DNA from: Muscardinus avellanarius
Taxonomy: Eukaryota; Chordata; Mammalia; Rodentia; Gliridae
NCBI GenBank assembly: GCA_963383645.1
Contig: OY726572.1
Location: forward strand, 69,075,738 to 69,139,737
Direction: 5' to 3'
Length of the DNA: 64,000 nucleotides
Below the pieces are notes generated by a model. The model saw nothing but the letters and a program-made list of their open reading frames with translations. It searched no databases and had not been told where the DNA came from. Below, one piece after another: positions 27,151 through 48,208 of this stretch (positions are counted from its first letter, which is position 1; the number at the start of each line of letters is the position of its first letter). Made by a program: the position numbers and the translations under genes.

Positions 27151-28060
27151 TCTTGATTTGAGTATTCAAAGATTTGCATTGAGTATTCTGAAGATTCTTC
27201 ATTAGGGCAGGGTCTTTCTGCTATTTTTCATTACAGCCGACTATACGAAATGACCTGTACCACAACCCAGTACATCCAAACAAACACATTACAGAATATA
27301 TACATGCTTATGTGCTTAAAACTAAAAATTAAAGTTTTCTAAAAGAATACTTCTCATTCCTTGTGACACTGGACTGATAGCTTTTTATTCTATTTTATTT
27401 TTTTAAAGGCTGGTTTAACCTTCTAAATTGATTTCACCATCCAGTATTCGGTGTTAACCCAATATAAAAACTGCTTCAGGCACTGTTTTCTGAAACAGGT
27501 AGTGGAGGGAGACAAACTGTCATGTACTTGGGAGAATAAAATTACACAACAAAAGGATTAGGGGAAAAGGAGACCAGGCAGGAGAATGCAACAGTGATAG
27601 AATATGGAAGAATGGAGAGATCATTTCAGAAGTGTTAGGAGACAGGAAAACTGACTGCAGGAAAAGGGGCAGAGTAGGAGAGGTGTGTTTTCCAGCCCAG
27701 GTGACTGAGCAGATGAAGGATCTTTAAAAGAGATGATGGAAGTCAGGGAAGAGAGGCAAGTGTATGTACATGTAAGACTATCAATTCTATTGTGGACCAA
27801 GAATGTGAGTGGCATTTAGAGGAAGTTGATAGTAGGTAAGCAGCCTATAGCACAGAAATTGGAACAGTTCAAGCTATGACAAGGGTTAGGATGCTCCAGG
27901 AAGAATAAAGACAGAAGAAAACCAAGAATTAGGGTAGTATGCCTTTTCGGTTAATATAAGAAAAGGACCCATGAGGGAGAGAGGACCACAAGATGATTGA
28001 AAAGTGGAAGAAGCTACTGAGAGATAACTACAAGAACTGAGAAAACAGCACTAGTTTGGT
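27151..28060. other. Non-coding, possible very old L2 remnants
   Basis: No SINEs. Purine-rich sequence at 27480-28060 has loose resemblance to antisense L2 ('caagaatgtgagtggcattt', 'gaggtgtgttttcc'), too diverged to be sure. No gene seen. Confidence 0.35.
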
Positions 28061-28248
28061 AAATAATATTTAAAGGTACCTCGAGTGAGACACCAAATTA
28101 AAACTATTTCGTTCGGACCCACCCCTCCCCACATGTACTGGTAGGGCTTCCCCAGCCACAACTGGCTCCGTGGACGTCCAGATAACGAAGTCAAGCTCAA
28201 GCGACCTAGTCCCGGTCCACAATCTCCTTGCTGGTCTCTTCAGCGCCG

Positions 28249-29577
<1,329 letters not shown>

Positions 29578-32500
29578 TTAGGAATCAGGACTGGTTCCCA
29601 GGCAGGAAAGAAAAGGCAGGTGCCAACGGGGGTGCTGGTGCTGCCTCAGGGCTAGCCAGGCCTGCTGGTTTCCCACCAGGTAAGCCTTAGGGCTTGGTCC
29701 CCCTCCCCCCAGACTGCTTAGCAGCTGAGTTGTCTGGGCTGGGGGTGCTCCAGGCCGCAGAGGTGGCTCCAAGCTCTCCAGGCTGTTGAGGCTGCTGCTG
29801 GGCAATTCCGTGGTCCGGACGGCACTGCAAACACCTGGTAAGACAGGAGTGAACAGCAAGTGGCTGAGAGGAAGACACTAGAGCCAGAGCAATGGTGAGT
29901 CTGGAAGTGGGTCACAGCAGTTAGTGAGGAGCTTGGAGAACCTGGGGTTGGGGGGGAGTGACTCACAGCAGCAGGGGGGCCTCCTGTGGATTCGAGTCTT
30001 GGGCAGAGGCTGCTGCAGTAGGCACAGCAGGGCCCCGTCCAACTGCTGGAAGATGCTGAGCATGAGCAGAGTCTGGCGAAGCTCAGGGGTCAGGCCCCAC
30101 TGCTCCTCTTCCAGCAATTCCCTGACCACTCCAAAGTCTTGTCTGAGTTGCAGCGCCCCCTGCAGGCTGAATGTCCAGGTTCAAAGTGGCCACCTGACCT
30201 GCAAACTGCTCAGCCCCACCTGAGGTCACCTGACCTCCTCCAAGCTGCTCTGCCCCAACTATCCCCTCCCTTTTCCCAGTTCCATTCATCCCCCCACCCC
30301 CACCCCGCCACTTTGCCCTTTTCTCCCCACCTGAACCGGATCCCATGGGTGAGGATGTGGTCAAGCCAGGCACCCAGGATGGCTGTCAGCGCCCGCCCGA
30401 GAGCAGGGGCCTGGGCCTGGGGTGACAATCCCTGCAATCCTTGCAATACAGGCTCCAATACAGTGCGGACCACCAACCCAGCATACTCGCTAGGAACGCT
30501 GGGAAGTTCTGAAGAGAAGAGAAAGGACAGGATAAAACAGGTAGGATTTTAGGAATGGAGGGCACAGAAAGTGGGGACAAGGTGGACACGGTGTTATGGA
30601 GCCAGGACTTGGAGAAGTTGGGTCACTATGACCCCCTGGGAGCCCAGGAGGCAAAACATGAGAGGAGTTACCAGGGCAGAGATGAAGCCTCCAGTATCGA
30701 CCCCTTGGCATGTAGATCTTAAAGCCTTGTGTGGCTTGTTTATGGCATTCTTGGAAAAAGACATTTAGTGACTCTTCAGGCAGGACCTGTGGGCACAATC
30801 AGAAGAAAGGCTTATCTGTTAGGGACTTGTCAAATTAGGATGTTCCTGGCCAGGAGTGGTGGTGCACACCTGTAATCCCAGTACTTTGGAGGCTGAGATG
30901 AGGGGAAAACAGATTCACAGCCAGTCAGTAACTTAGTAAAGCTCTCAGCAACTTAGCAAGATCTCCTTTCCAAATAAAAAATTTAAAAATAGGGCTAGTA
31001 ATGTGGCCCAGAGATAGAATGCCCCCTGGGTTTCATCTCCAGTAAAACACACACACACACACACACATAAACACACACACACACACACTTAGGATGTTTT
31101 TTTTTTTTTTTTTTGGTGGTACTGGGGGTGGAACCCAGAGGCTTTCTACCTCCGTGCTATACTCCCAGACCTTGTTTATATTTTATTTGGAAACAGGGTC
31201 TCACTAAGTTGCTGAGAGCCTCACTAAGTAGCTGAGGCTGGGTTCGAACCCGTGCGATCCTCCTGTCTCAGCCTCCCAAGGGCGGGGATTACAAGCGTGA
31301 GCCACCACGCCCAGCTCACTTAGGATGTTTCTCTAAATCTGAGGCACATCATCAGATTCAACCTGGTGTCCGTAAAACCCCAGAATTGTATGCCTAACTA
31401 CGTGAGCATGGGCATTTTCTGAAGAGAGACCCTATAGCTTTCACTGACTTTTTCAAGGTGTCTAGACCCCAATTCTGAACAGTTGCCCTAGAATGACCCT
31501 GTCTTCAGCTTGATTGACTTGATAGGAAATCCTCAAGGTTAATTTTATTTTGTAGGAACTTCAGGAAGGAGAGAGAGACCCCAGCTCTATCTGCCACCAG
31601 TGTCCAAAAGTACACACCAGAGAGAGGGACCGACCGACCTGCAGGCTCTGCCGATGGGCAGAGGCTAAGGGAACCCAGGGGAATTACCACACTCTTCTGG
31701 CTATCATCTATGAATGAAAGGCAAGAACTGTATGTAAACCATGAGCAGTGACTATTTTAACATTGTGGAAATCAGGAACTTTGAAATATCCAAACACTAA
31801 ATATTCTTGACAGTCTATTACCATTTCTCCAGAGCAACATAACCCATAACACAAGAAATATGCTGGTTTTGTTTGACTTGGAGGCACGTTTGGATTGTGT
31901 TTTTGGAGGGAGAGTAAACAATGAAGGTCTCTGCTCTGTAGCCCATCTTGGTGGAGAGGAACCCCAAGAATAAAGGTACACAGCAGCAGCTCTGAAATGG
32001 TGGCACAGGCTCATAATCTCAGTACTGGGGAGGCTGAGACAGGAGGATCACAGGTTTATGGCCAGCCTCAGCTACTTAGTGAGGCCCTCCACAAAGTAGT
32101 GAGATCCTGTTTCAAAATAAAAACCTGGAGCCGGGCATGGTGGGCACGCTTGTAATCCCAACATTTGGGAGGCTCAGACCAGAGGATCGCAGTTCGCGGA
32201 CAGCCTCAGCTACTTAGTGAGGCCCTCTGCAACTCAGTGAGACCTGGTTTCAAAATAAAGAATAAAAAATAGGGCAGAGGGTGTAGCTCGGAGGTCGAAT
32301 GCTCCTGGGTTTCACCCCCAGACCCACAAAAAACAACAAACAAAATAAATAAATAAAAAGCTGGGCAGGGTGGTGCATGCTTGTAATCTCAGTGCTTGGG
32401 AGGCTGAGATGGGAGGATCGCAGGTTCACAGCTAGCCTCAGCTACTTAGTGAGGCCCTCCGCAATTTAGTGAGACCCTGTTTCAAAATAAAGAATAAGTG

Positions 32501-32696
32501 CCAGACATGGTGGCGCACGCTTGTAATCCCCACTCTTGGGAGGCTGAGAGAGGAGGATTGCGCAGGTTCGAAGCCCCTCGCTGGCTTAAGAGACCCTGTT
32601 TCCAAATAAAAATATAAAATAGGTCTGGGAGTGTAGCCCAGAGGTAGAAGGGCTTCCATCCCCAGTACCACCAAAATACTACTACTACTAATAATA

Positions 32697-32727
<31 letters not shown>

Positions 32728-35700
32728 GAAAGAATAAAACATAGGGCTGGGAGTGTAGCTTAGAGATAGACTGTCCCTGGGTTCAATCCCCAGTACTGCA
32801 AGGAAAAAAAAAACTGTTGATGAATTGATAATTTCTCAAGCCTTCCCTGGTGGTAGGAATATAGGGAGGGGTTCCAATAAACTCTTTTCCCTACACTTGT
32901 TTATGTTTGGAATTTTCCAGTAATAAGTTAAGGAAAGAACAAAAAATTAAAGCAAGGATCGTGGCGCACACTTGTAATCCCAATACTTGGGAGGCTGAGA
33001 CAAGAGGATTACAGTACTTAGGCTCTCCACAACTTAGTGAGACCCTGTTTCAAAATAAAGACTAAAGCCGGGCGTGGTGGCGCACACTTGTAATCCCCGC
33101 TCTTGGGAGGTGGAGACAGGAGGATCGCACTGGTTCGGAGCCAGCCTTGCTGGCTTAAGAGACCCTGTTTCCAAATAAAATATAAAATAGATCTGGGAGT
33201 GTATCCTGGAGGTAGAAGGGCTTCCAGGAACCCCAGTACCACCAAAATTAAATAAATAAATAAAATAAAGACTAAAAAGTAGGGCTGGGCATGGTGGCAC
33301 ACACTTGTAATTCCAGCATTCGGGAGGCTGAGACAGGAGGATTGTGATTCATGGTCAGCCTCAGCTACTTAGGCCCTTTGCAACTCAGTGAGACTCTGTT
33401 TCAAAATAAAGAATAAAAATAGGGCTGAGGGTATAGCTCAGAGGTCAAATGCCCCTGGGTTCCATCCCCAGTACTGCAAAAAAAAAAAAAAAAAAATTGG
33501 GTTGGGGATGTAGCTTGGAGGTAGAATGGTCCCGAGTTCAATCCCCAGTACCATTAAAAAACAAACAACAACAACAAAAACAATAAAAAATCAAGCTGAG
33601 CTGGAGGTGTAATTCAAAGGTAGAATTTCCCTGGGTTCCATCCACAGTTTTGCAAAAAAAAAAAAGAAAAAAGTAAGAACAGATACTTTTAGTGGCCGTT
33701 CCAGTCACTGAGCTTTTTTGCTCTGCTCATCCTGCCCCCGCCCGTTGGCAGGGAACAGGGTCTTCAGCTGCCGGATCAGGGCCCTGTTCTCACCTGCATA
33801 TGTGTAGTCAGCTTCTGGATCTCCAGGCCGAGCTGCTTCTCCACCTCCAGAGCTAACCTCTCCTCTGAGGCCAGGCTGGACAGAGCTTCCGCCTCGTGCA
33901 GTAGAGGCTTTGGGTAGAAACAGGCAATGAGGACACAGCCCAGCCCAGGCTGCTCCTGTCCCCACTCCCCAGCCACTCACAGGTAAGTCCTTCTGGGTCA
34001 GGAACAGGAAGGAACCTGGGGCCCACGCTGCCAGGTGCCGCTGAGCTCTCTCCAAGAACCAGAGCAAGGTGGTCTGCAGGGTACAGAGCCCCAGGGCAAC
34101 AGGCGCAGGACCTGGGAGGGGAGCAGCAGAGAGTCTTAGAGGTCATGGAGCACCGTAGGGATGAGGGGGACTTCAGAACAGAGTGAAGAAATAAAGGTGA
34201 TCTCCTCGGCTATTCTATCCTCCTCTTCTCACCTGGAGGCTGGCAGCGGATCAATCCTGATCTCTGTTCTCGGAGTGCATCCGATAGAGGAGGGAAAAGC
34301 TGCTTCCACAGTTGAGCAGTAGGAGAGGTTGAGGCCGGGCTGCTCTGGTCGGCAAGGGCTGATCCCAAGGCCTGGCAGAAACCTGCGGGTCAGAGGGTGG
34401 AGTCGGATGGGGCACAGGCAACCTGGAAACTGAGTCGCTGCGATATCCCTTCCTTCTTACCTTGGTCCCAGCTCCAGATAAGAGACTGATGAAGCAGACT
34501 GTGACACAAAGAAGCCAGCTCCTCCTCACACTCCTGAGGCAGGGATGCTAGTGGGAGAAAGGACTCTGGAGCCTGAAAATAAGGCCTCCTTTCCCACTAT
34601 CCCTGCCCACTAATAGGTGTGTCCTCTAAGACTCAAGACAGAGAGAAAGCAAGACTTTGTTCTGGAAGCCCAGAAGCTATTATTGGAACCATGGCGGGGG
34701 AGGGGGGTCATTCTAAACTGCCTGATTCTGTCATCAGGCTGGGAGTTGGGTGAGCTGAGTAGGGAGAAGGAAGAGACCCTGGCCCTCCCCATGCCCACCC
34801 CGGCCCATCACTCACCCTGACCCAGTGCCTGACTCAGCTGTTGTGCCACTACCCTGAGGTCCCTCCAGGGCCCCAGATTTAGGTCCAGACTCTGAGCACA
34901 GGATGCCTGTAGCAGGGTCCAATACTGGTTCCACAGTCCACTACTGGCTGTACCGGCCACACCCCCTATTAGGCCCAGCAACTCCGGCAGCAGCTCCTGC
35001 TCCTCGTGGCACCACCTGCCGAGGTGGTCCCACGAGCCCGACCCACTGAGTGCCTCATCCAGCCGACTCGCCACCTGGCAACCCCGTTCCCAGGTCAGGA
35101 GGCGGAGCACTCGGGCTGGGGGGAAAGGACGCGCTGCCCTGGGGAGGTGGCCCATGGCTTTTTCTTGCAGCCTGTGATAGACGGGAAGCTCCAGTAGCAG
35201 TTCAGCGAGCTGGGACCTCAGGCCCAGGCTGGCGGGTTCCCGGCCCAGGGCGCGAAGCTGCATCTCCATGGCAGCATCCAGGCGCTGGGCTGCTAGTCCG
35301 ACGGGACGCGCTAGGAGTAGCGGCTCGAGAGCATCCCTAAGGCCGATTCGCAAGCCCGCCCTTCGGGGAGGGTGCAGCTGCAGGTCGCGGCACAGCTGGG
35401 ACAGGGGACCAGGGCTGCGGGCGGGTGTGCCGGGGCTCGGGGTCCTTAGGAGGTCCACTACCACCTGTAGGTGGCGGGCGCAGTCCCGGGCCTGGAGGAG
35501 CTGCTCCCGCTCGCGGAGCAGCCGCAGCAACACCACCCGGAGACGCTGCAGCGCGGGAGGCACCGGGCGCCCGGCCGTGGGCTCCCGCTCCCAGTCCGCA
35601 GCGCCGGGCTCGTGGTCCTCACCTGCGTCTGCAGACCTCTGCTGCCCCCCGGGGCCTCCGCCGGGCGGGGGGTCCCGGCAGGAGATGCTCCCCGCCCCCG

Positions 35701-35851
35701 CCAGCCCCCGCCAGCCCCGCACCTCCCGGAGGAGGGCGCCCGGCCGCCCGCCCTCCCGCCGCTCCTCCCCAGAGCCCCCGGGCTGCGCCCAGCGCCGGGG
35801 CGCCGCAGCCAGCGGAGGCAGAAGGCCGTCGGAGCGAGAAGCCTGGGCCAT
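29578..35851 (-). CDS. CCDC142: Coiled-coil domain-containing protein 142
   Basis: Vertebrate protein of unknown molecular role. Nine coding exons on the minus strand: 35851-34816, 34547-34461, 34382-34233, 34111-33981, 33907-33794, 30786-30672, 30508-30331, 30166-29967, 29834-29578; 755 aa in one continuous frame, close to human. The first exon encodes 345 residues from 'MAQASRSDGLLPPLAAAPR', with a Gly/Pro-rich start then leucine/arginine-rich helices ('ALQRLRVVLLRLLREREQLL', coiled-coil-like). Exon 5 has 'EVEKQLGLEIQKLTTHMQ' and exon 8 'DFGVVRELLEEEQWGLTPEL' and 'LLMLSIFQQLDGALLCLLQQ'; the end is 'SFLGTSP'-like (…'FLSCLGTSPDS'). Intron 5 (3 kb) is SINE-filled. A frame reading from exon 4 past the exon 5 donor is not the gene. 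The gene is divergent from TTC31. Confidence 0.94.
30835..31329. repeat. Two SINEs in opposite orientation at one target
   Basis: Forward SINE at about 30848-31030 with a CA-rich tail to 31086, then reverse SINE 31100-31317. The motif ttaggatgtt occurs at 30835-30844, 31089-31098 and 31320-31329. The second insertion has a 13-bp duplication (acttaggatgttt, 31087-31099 and 31318-31330). Confidence 0.8.
31331..31999. other. CCDC142 intron 5, unassigned part
   Basis: AT-richer, non-coding, no SINE. I cannot name a repeat family or a regulatory element. Confidence 0.45.
32000..33670 (+). repeat. CCDC142 intron 5 SINE field
   Basis: Forward copies at about 32000-32120, 32128-32330, 32357-32495, 32497-32680 (young, with a TAA-type tail 32682-32728), 32740-32805 (dID), 32955-33062, 33065-33262 (young) and 33285-33480, then dID pieces at 33498-33555 and 33595-33650. 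32815-32950 is unassigned. Confidence 0.75.
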
Positions 35852-36110
35852 GGGGCGGCGGGTGGGAACAGAACCAACGACCCCCGCGTCCCGGCGCCGC
35901 CCAACGCCCGCGGCAGCCGGGACTCCGCCCGGTCCCGAGAGCCCGATCGCCTGCGCGGAGCCGCGGGGACCGCCGTGGACTCTCGCGCGCTCCGTAGCCG
36001 GCGGCTTCTGCCCGTAGTAAAGATGGCCGCCCCCTCGCTCCCCTACCCCGCCCTTTGGCCGATAGCAAGTTCTACACTATCTTTCACTTTCGTGTCACTG
36101 TAGACCGGAG
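35852..36110. promoter_or_regulatory. Bidirectional promoter CCDC142/TTC31
   Basis: Only 259 bp separate the two start codons, which face away from each other. The CCDC142 side is a CpG island continuous with its first exon (about 35200-36000); the TTC31 side becomes AT-richer ('gatagcaagttctacactat'). Start codons are supported by the family N-termini on both sides. Confidence 0.8.
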
Positions 36111-43247
<7,137 letters not shown>

Positions 43248-44391
43248 GGATCCCAGCATCTCCCTCAGACCAGATGAAGGAGGACCTGTCCTCCATATGG
43301 CAAGGCCATGCGTGCATCTCACGGGGGTGGGGACGCTGCGGTGACAGTACACTATGTGTTTTGAGACCTTGTACTCTGAGGTTAAGGTCACCCAGGCAGT
43401 CATTTCTCTCGCCACAGAGGACCTTCTGCTGAGAGAAAGGAGTCCCACACCCACTGAAACACCTTTCCTTTGGTTCTCAAGCAGATGGCTTCTTCTAGGG
43501 GCAGTAAGGAAAAAGGAACTGCACCCAGCCTCAAAATGGGAAGTGTGCAGAAGTTCAGGTCCTTAGTCTAGCGCCAGCAAGGAGGCACCTGGGGCTTGCT
43601 CTGTTCTTGGCCCTGGGGGACTCATCCACCCCTGGAGCTCTGTGCTCAGGAAGAGGGGTGGGGGGGGAGGTATAGTGATGAAAGAGGTTTGAGTCCCACA
43701 CCCAGTCCACAGGCACTCACCTTCCTCACCCCAGCTCTATAGCCAGAGCCTTCAGTTTGCTCCCAGCCCCTCATGTCATTTCCTGCCCGCTCTGCCGTGC
43801 ACACTCTAACCACTCCTTTGTCCGATAGCCCACCATTCTCCCACTGCTGGAAGATTCTCCAAGGGTTTGCACTGGGAAGGTCCTTACCAGCTGCTGCTGG
43901 AGCCGGCAGGGCTGCAGATCTCCAAGCTCCCCATGGCTAGCTCTGGGGCTGCACCACACTCAGGCTGCTACTAGCGTGGGTGCTCTTTGACCACCGGGCA
44001 CTGCAGTTAGCTTTTGCCCATGTGAGATTTCCCAGCTTGGGTCTGCCCTGAAGATGGCTGCAATTCTCTCCTTTCTGTGTCAGGATCATGATCTCCTTTT
44101 GGCTTCTCGTGGCAGGTCCTGGCAGCTACCCTCGGCTGGGTCCTTCCTGGCCCTGCCTGGGATGCACTGCTCATTTAAATGTGGACGTTCAGGGAGGGGA
44201 CTTTTAGCGCCCTGCCCTAATGCCTTCCTCAGAGGAACCATCCATGAAGATAAATGATCCTTGCTGCTCTGTGGGTCCTTTCCAAATACAGTTTGCACTT
44301 GGAGATAGGAGGTGCTGAAACATCTCTTTTCCCTTAATTTTTGTTATTGTTTATGATTTAGGCCCATTAAACACTGTGTGGCAGAATTAAA
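43248..44391 (+). terminator. TTC31 3' UTR and poly(A) signals
   Basis: No AATAAA follows closely after the stop. ATTAAA occurs at 44366-44371 and 44386-44391, implying a 3' UTR of about 1.1 kb with no repeats in it. This is inference from the absence of SINEs and the paired signals; a nearer cryptic site cannot be excluded. Confidence 0.45.
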
Positions 44392-44394
44392 TCT

Positions 44395-44565
44395 GTCATT
44401 ACTTTCCAGGTCACCTTGGGCAGTTCTCTCAACCTTTAAGCCTTATTTCCCTCATTTGTAAAATGGGGGCAAATTTCTACCTCATAGGGCTGTTGTGAGG
44501 ACTGAAAGAAAATACCTACTAAGTGCTTAGCACATAGTAGGTGAGGAATAAACCAATTTTCGCTT
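44395..44565 (+). repeat. MIR SINE
   Basis: Well-preserved MIR: 'ccttatttccctcatttgta', 'tacctcatagggctgttgtg', 'agtgcttagcacatagtagg'. Confidence 0.9.
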
Positions 44566-44629
44566 ATAACCATCTTATATATGTGTGATTCCTAGAGTGG
44601 CTATGAGTGAATTGCTGCTTAAATTTATA

Positions 44630-45575
44630 AAATCCAAACCTTGTGTGGTGACACACACCTGTTATCACAGTACTTGGCAAGCTGACACAGGAGGATCGTG
44701 GGTTTAAGGCCAGCTTCAGCAACTTAGCAAAACCCTTGGTAACTTAGACCCTGTTATAAAATAAATAAAATAGTGCTAGAGGTGTAGCTCAGAGATAAAA
44801 TGCTCTTAAATTCAATCCCAATACCACCAAAAATAAATAAATCAAAAGGCCTATATCTGGACTTGATGGTGAATGCCTGCAATCCCAGTACTTGGGAGGC
44901 CGAGACAGAAGGACTGCAAATTCAAGGCTGACCTTGACAATTTAGAGGGACTCACAGCAACCTAGCAAGACCATTTCAAAACAAAAAAGCCAGCCATAGT
45001 ATGCCTGTAATCCGGGTACTTGGGATGCTAAAACAGAAAGATCACAGGTTGGCAGCCAGCCTCAGCAACTTAATATCCTCCGCAATTTAGTGAGACCCTG
45101 TTTCAAAACTTAAAATAAGCTGGGCATGGTGGTACACACTTGTAATCTCACTAATTGGGAGTGTGAGACAGGAGGCTCCGGGTTCACAGCCAGCCTCAGC
45201 TACTTAGGCCCTCTGCGACTTAATGAGACCCTGTTTCAAAATAAAGAATAAAAAAATAGGGCTGAGGGTGTAGCTCAGAGGTAGGTAGAATGTGCCTGGG
45301 TTCAATCCCAAGTACAGCAAAAAATGAAACAAAAAAAAAAAAACTTCGAATGCCCCTGAATTAAATCACCAATAACGCCAGGCGTAGTGGCGCACGCTTG
45401 TAATCCCCGCGCTTGGGAGGTGGAGACACGAGGATCGCGCAGGTTTGAAGCCAGCCGCACTGGCTTAAGAGACCCCGTTTCCAAATAAAATGTATAAAAT
45501 AAGTCTGGGAGTGTAGCCTGGAGGCAGAAGGGTTTCCAGGAATATCAGTGCCACCAAAAAAAAAAAAAAATCACC

Positions 45576-45636
<61 letters not shown>

Positions 45637-46530
45637 GGGCCGGCGTTGTAGCTTGGAGGTAGAATGCCCCTAGGTTTTATCCCCAGTACAAAAAAAGTTT
45701 TTTTAATACAATCCAGGGTTCCTGGGACTGTGAGTCTCTTAGTGTCTGGATCGGTAGCATCAGCATCACTCGGGAACTCAAGACAAAAGCAAGTCCTAGG
45801 CCCCGCCAGGCCTCCTCAGTCACAGATGACGTCTGGTAGCATGCCGAGATTCCTACCGTTAGCCCTTTCTCCTCTCTCCTCCTTCCTCTAAATCCTGTTC
45901 TTTAAGTTAGACAGTTACCTTTACAGGGACAGTACCTGAAGTGGCCCAAAGCATGTACATCTGAGCTAGACACGCACAAAGCTCAGCCCACCTTACCACT
46001 TACACACAGCACAAGCCGGCCAAGCTTCCTGAGGCTTCTGTGGTTCAGTCTCCATATCCATAAAATGGGAACCAAGAGCCGGGCACACCTGGAATCCCAG
46101 TACTTGGGAGGCTGAGGCCAAAGAATTGCAGGTTCAAAGCCAGCCTCAACCACTTGTGAGGCCCTCTACAACTTATACCCAGCCTCAAAATAAAGAATAA
46201 AATAGGGCGGGGGGTATACCTCAGGGGTAAGATGCCCTTGGGTTCAATCTTTAGTACTGAGGGAGAGAGAAAGAGGGAGAGAGAGAGAGGACAAGAGGAG
46301 AGGGGGAGAGAACAAGCCAGGTATGGTGGTACATGCTTGTAATCCCAGTATTTGGGAGGTTGAGGTTGAGATAAGAGGATTGCAGGTTCAAGGACAGCCA
46401 CAGCAAGTAATGAGACTCTCATCAATCTAGTGAGACCCTGTTTCAAAATAAAAATTAAAAAAGGGCTGGGGGTATAGCTCAGATGTAGAATGTCCCTGGG
46501 TTCAATCCCCATACCACAAATAAGGAAGGA
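44630..46530 (+). repeat. SINE field between TTC31 and LBX2
   Basis: Forward copies at about 44640-44835, 44855-44985, 44988-45110, 45115-45325, 45375-45555 (young), a dID piece 45640-45690 after a CA run, and full copies at 46076-46255 and 46315-46515. 45700-46020 is unassigned; 46025-46075 has a MIR-like piece ('ctccatatccataaaatggg'). Confidence 0.75.
45578..45632 (+). repeat. (CA)n microsatellite
   Basis: Pure CA dinucleotides between a young SINE and a dID half. Confidence 0.95.
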
Positions 46531-46595
46531 AGGAAGGAAGGAAGGAAGGGAGGGAGGGAGGGAGAGAGAGAGAGAGAGGGAGAGAGAGAGAGAGG
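46518..46595 (+). repeat. (GGAA)n/(GGGA)n/(GA)n purine tract
   Basis: Expanded 3' tail of the SINE at 46315, passing from GGAA to GGGA to GA. Confidence 0.95.
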
Positions 46596-47210
46596 TGTAG
46601 AGAGAGGTGTCTGTGTTTTGTTGGGGTAATCTAGATTAATCCGTGCAAAGCACCTAAAACAGCTCAATAAGGGGAAGCTACTGTCTGAAATTGCCAGGCT
46701 CCCTCCTGCCTTCCAGCCTTACTCATTCTCCTTGGAAAAACCACTACTTAGCCCTCCACCTACAACTGAGGGCCTGGCTAACCCCCTTGGGCCCTCACGG
46801 CATCTTTGAAAGTGATACTGTCCCATCTGGGCAGAGGCAAAGTAAGGTCTAACGGGGCCAGGAGGACTGAAGGGAGAGAAAGGAAGCAGGACAGAGCCTA
46901 AGTGTGGCCTCCTGAAGATTGCTGGGTGGGCAGGGGTGGAGGCCTGTAATTATGGAGTGTTTCCCCCTCCCTCTCCCAGGACCCTGCAGAAGCAAGGAGT
47001 GTCAGAGATGTCAGCAGGGGAGCTGGGCTGGGATCACCACCAGCAAGCCTAACTACTCCAGGCTCTGCCTCAGCCCACCAGGTCTTCCTACCCCCACAGT
47101 TCTGCTGAGAACCTTTTCAACACAGGAGGTAAACAGAGGGCCCAGAGGAGCCAGACAGAGGGCCAGGGATGGGGGTGTGCCCTCTCTACAAACACTTTGC
47201 CCTAACATGT
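46596..47210. other. Non-coding, no repeat seen
   Basis: Low-copy-looking sequence. A short open frame at 46919-47218 has no recognisable homology or splice logic. Confidence 0.45.
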
Positions 47211-47214
47211 TTTT

Positions 47215-47405
47215 TTAGAGCCCAGGGACATGCTACTTTGAGCTACACCCTCAAGCCCTATTTTTTATTCTTTATTTTGGGACAGGGTCTCACTGAGTTG
47301 CAAAGGGCCTCACTAAGTAGCTGAGGCTGTCCCCAAACCGTGATCCTCCTGTCTCAGCCTCCCAAATGCTGGGATTACAAGCATGTGCCACCATGCCCAG
47401 CCTAA
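47215..47405 (-). repeat. Reverse B1-dID SINE
   Basis: Starts within the dID half ('agcccagggacatgctactt') and runs through the reverse B1 half to 'gccaccatgcccagcc'. Confidence 0.85.
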
Positions 47406-47562
47406 CATAGGTTTCTTAATGCCCAAAGGAAGAAGGGAGGGATCTTTTTCCTAATAACCTAATTTTGGGGAAAGAGCAGATAGTCAAGCATGGTGTCTTC
47501 AATCTGGGGCCAGTGTAGAGGTTAGTATATAAGCATCCCAGGCTTCTGCAGCTCGGAGTCTT

Positions 47563-47759
47563 TTTTTTTCTTTTTTTCTTTTTTTTTTGTGGAACTGGGG
47601 TTCCTGGGGTGAGGTCTACACTCCCAGACCTATTTTTAATTTTTTTTTAATTTGGAAACAGGGTCTCTTAAGCCAGCAAGGCTAGCTTCGAACTTGCGCT
47701 GATACTCCTGTCTCCGCCTCCCAAGCTCGGGGATTACAAGTGTAAGCCATCACACCCAG
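47563..47759 (-). repeat. Young reverse B1-dID SINE with 17-bp duplication
   Basis: Perfect direct repeat ctgcagctcggagtctt at 47546-47562 and 47760-47776. The dID half has lost its central part ('gttcctggggtgaggtctac'). Confidence 0.9.
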
Positions 47760-47889
47760 CTGCAGCTCGGAGTCTTAATGGAGTTCAAAGGCCACCAGTA
47801 GGGGTGTGGTGGAGGGCAGCTGCCCACAGAGTCCAGCCCTTTCAGCCTCTCCACCCAGGTCTGCCAGGCAGGATGCCAAGCGCCAACTG

Positions 47890-48055
47890 GCTCTGAAGGC
47901 TGGCTGAATAGCTAGCTGGTCTGACTCCTGACCTCCGAGTTCTTCCTTTGTAAAATGGTCATAATTGTACACCTACCTTAGAGGGTCGCTAAGAGGGTTA
48001 CAGGGTCAGCACCGAATTGCCCGCGTTCAGCACATTTGCTGTTGTTGGCTCCGTG
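47890..48055 (+). repeat. MIR SINE
   Basis: 'agttcttcctttgtaaaatg', 'acctaccttagagggtcgct' and 'cgttcagcacatttgctg' follow MIR order. It abuts the LBX2 3' end. Confidence 0.75.
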
Positions 48056-48091
48056 CATTCAGATAGCAGTATCTTGCAGCAGAGCCTTGAC

Positions 48092-48097
48092 TTTATT
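48092..48097 (-). terminator. LBX2 poly(A) signal (AATAAA)
   Basis: TTTATT on the + strand, 112 bp past the LBX2 stop codon. Confidence 0.8.
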
Positions 48098-48208
48098 CTC
48101 AAAAACTGGGAAAGTAGGCCTGGAAGGACCTCCTCCCTCCACCCCAGAACCCCAATGAAGGCAAGGAGTCCAGGGTCCCGGAGCCCAGGGCCAGCAGCAG
48201 CTTTGCCT

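Noticed and set aside
33705..34067. 120-aa minus frame ending 'GRGQDEQSKKAQ'
   Set aside because: It reads through the exon 5 donor of CCDC142 in a different frame; the spliced frame is continuous into exon 6.
35268..36017. 249-aa + strand frame antisense to CCDC142 exon 1
   Set aside because: Low-complexity Arg/Pro/Ser composition from GC-rich DNA; no homology recognised.
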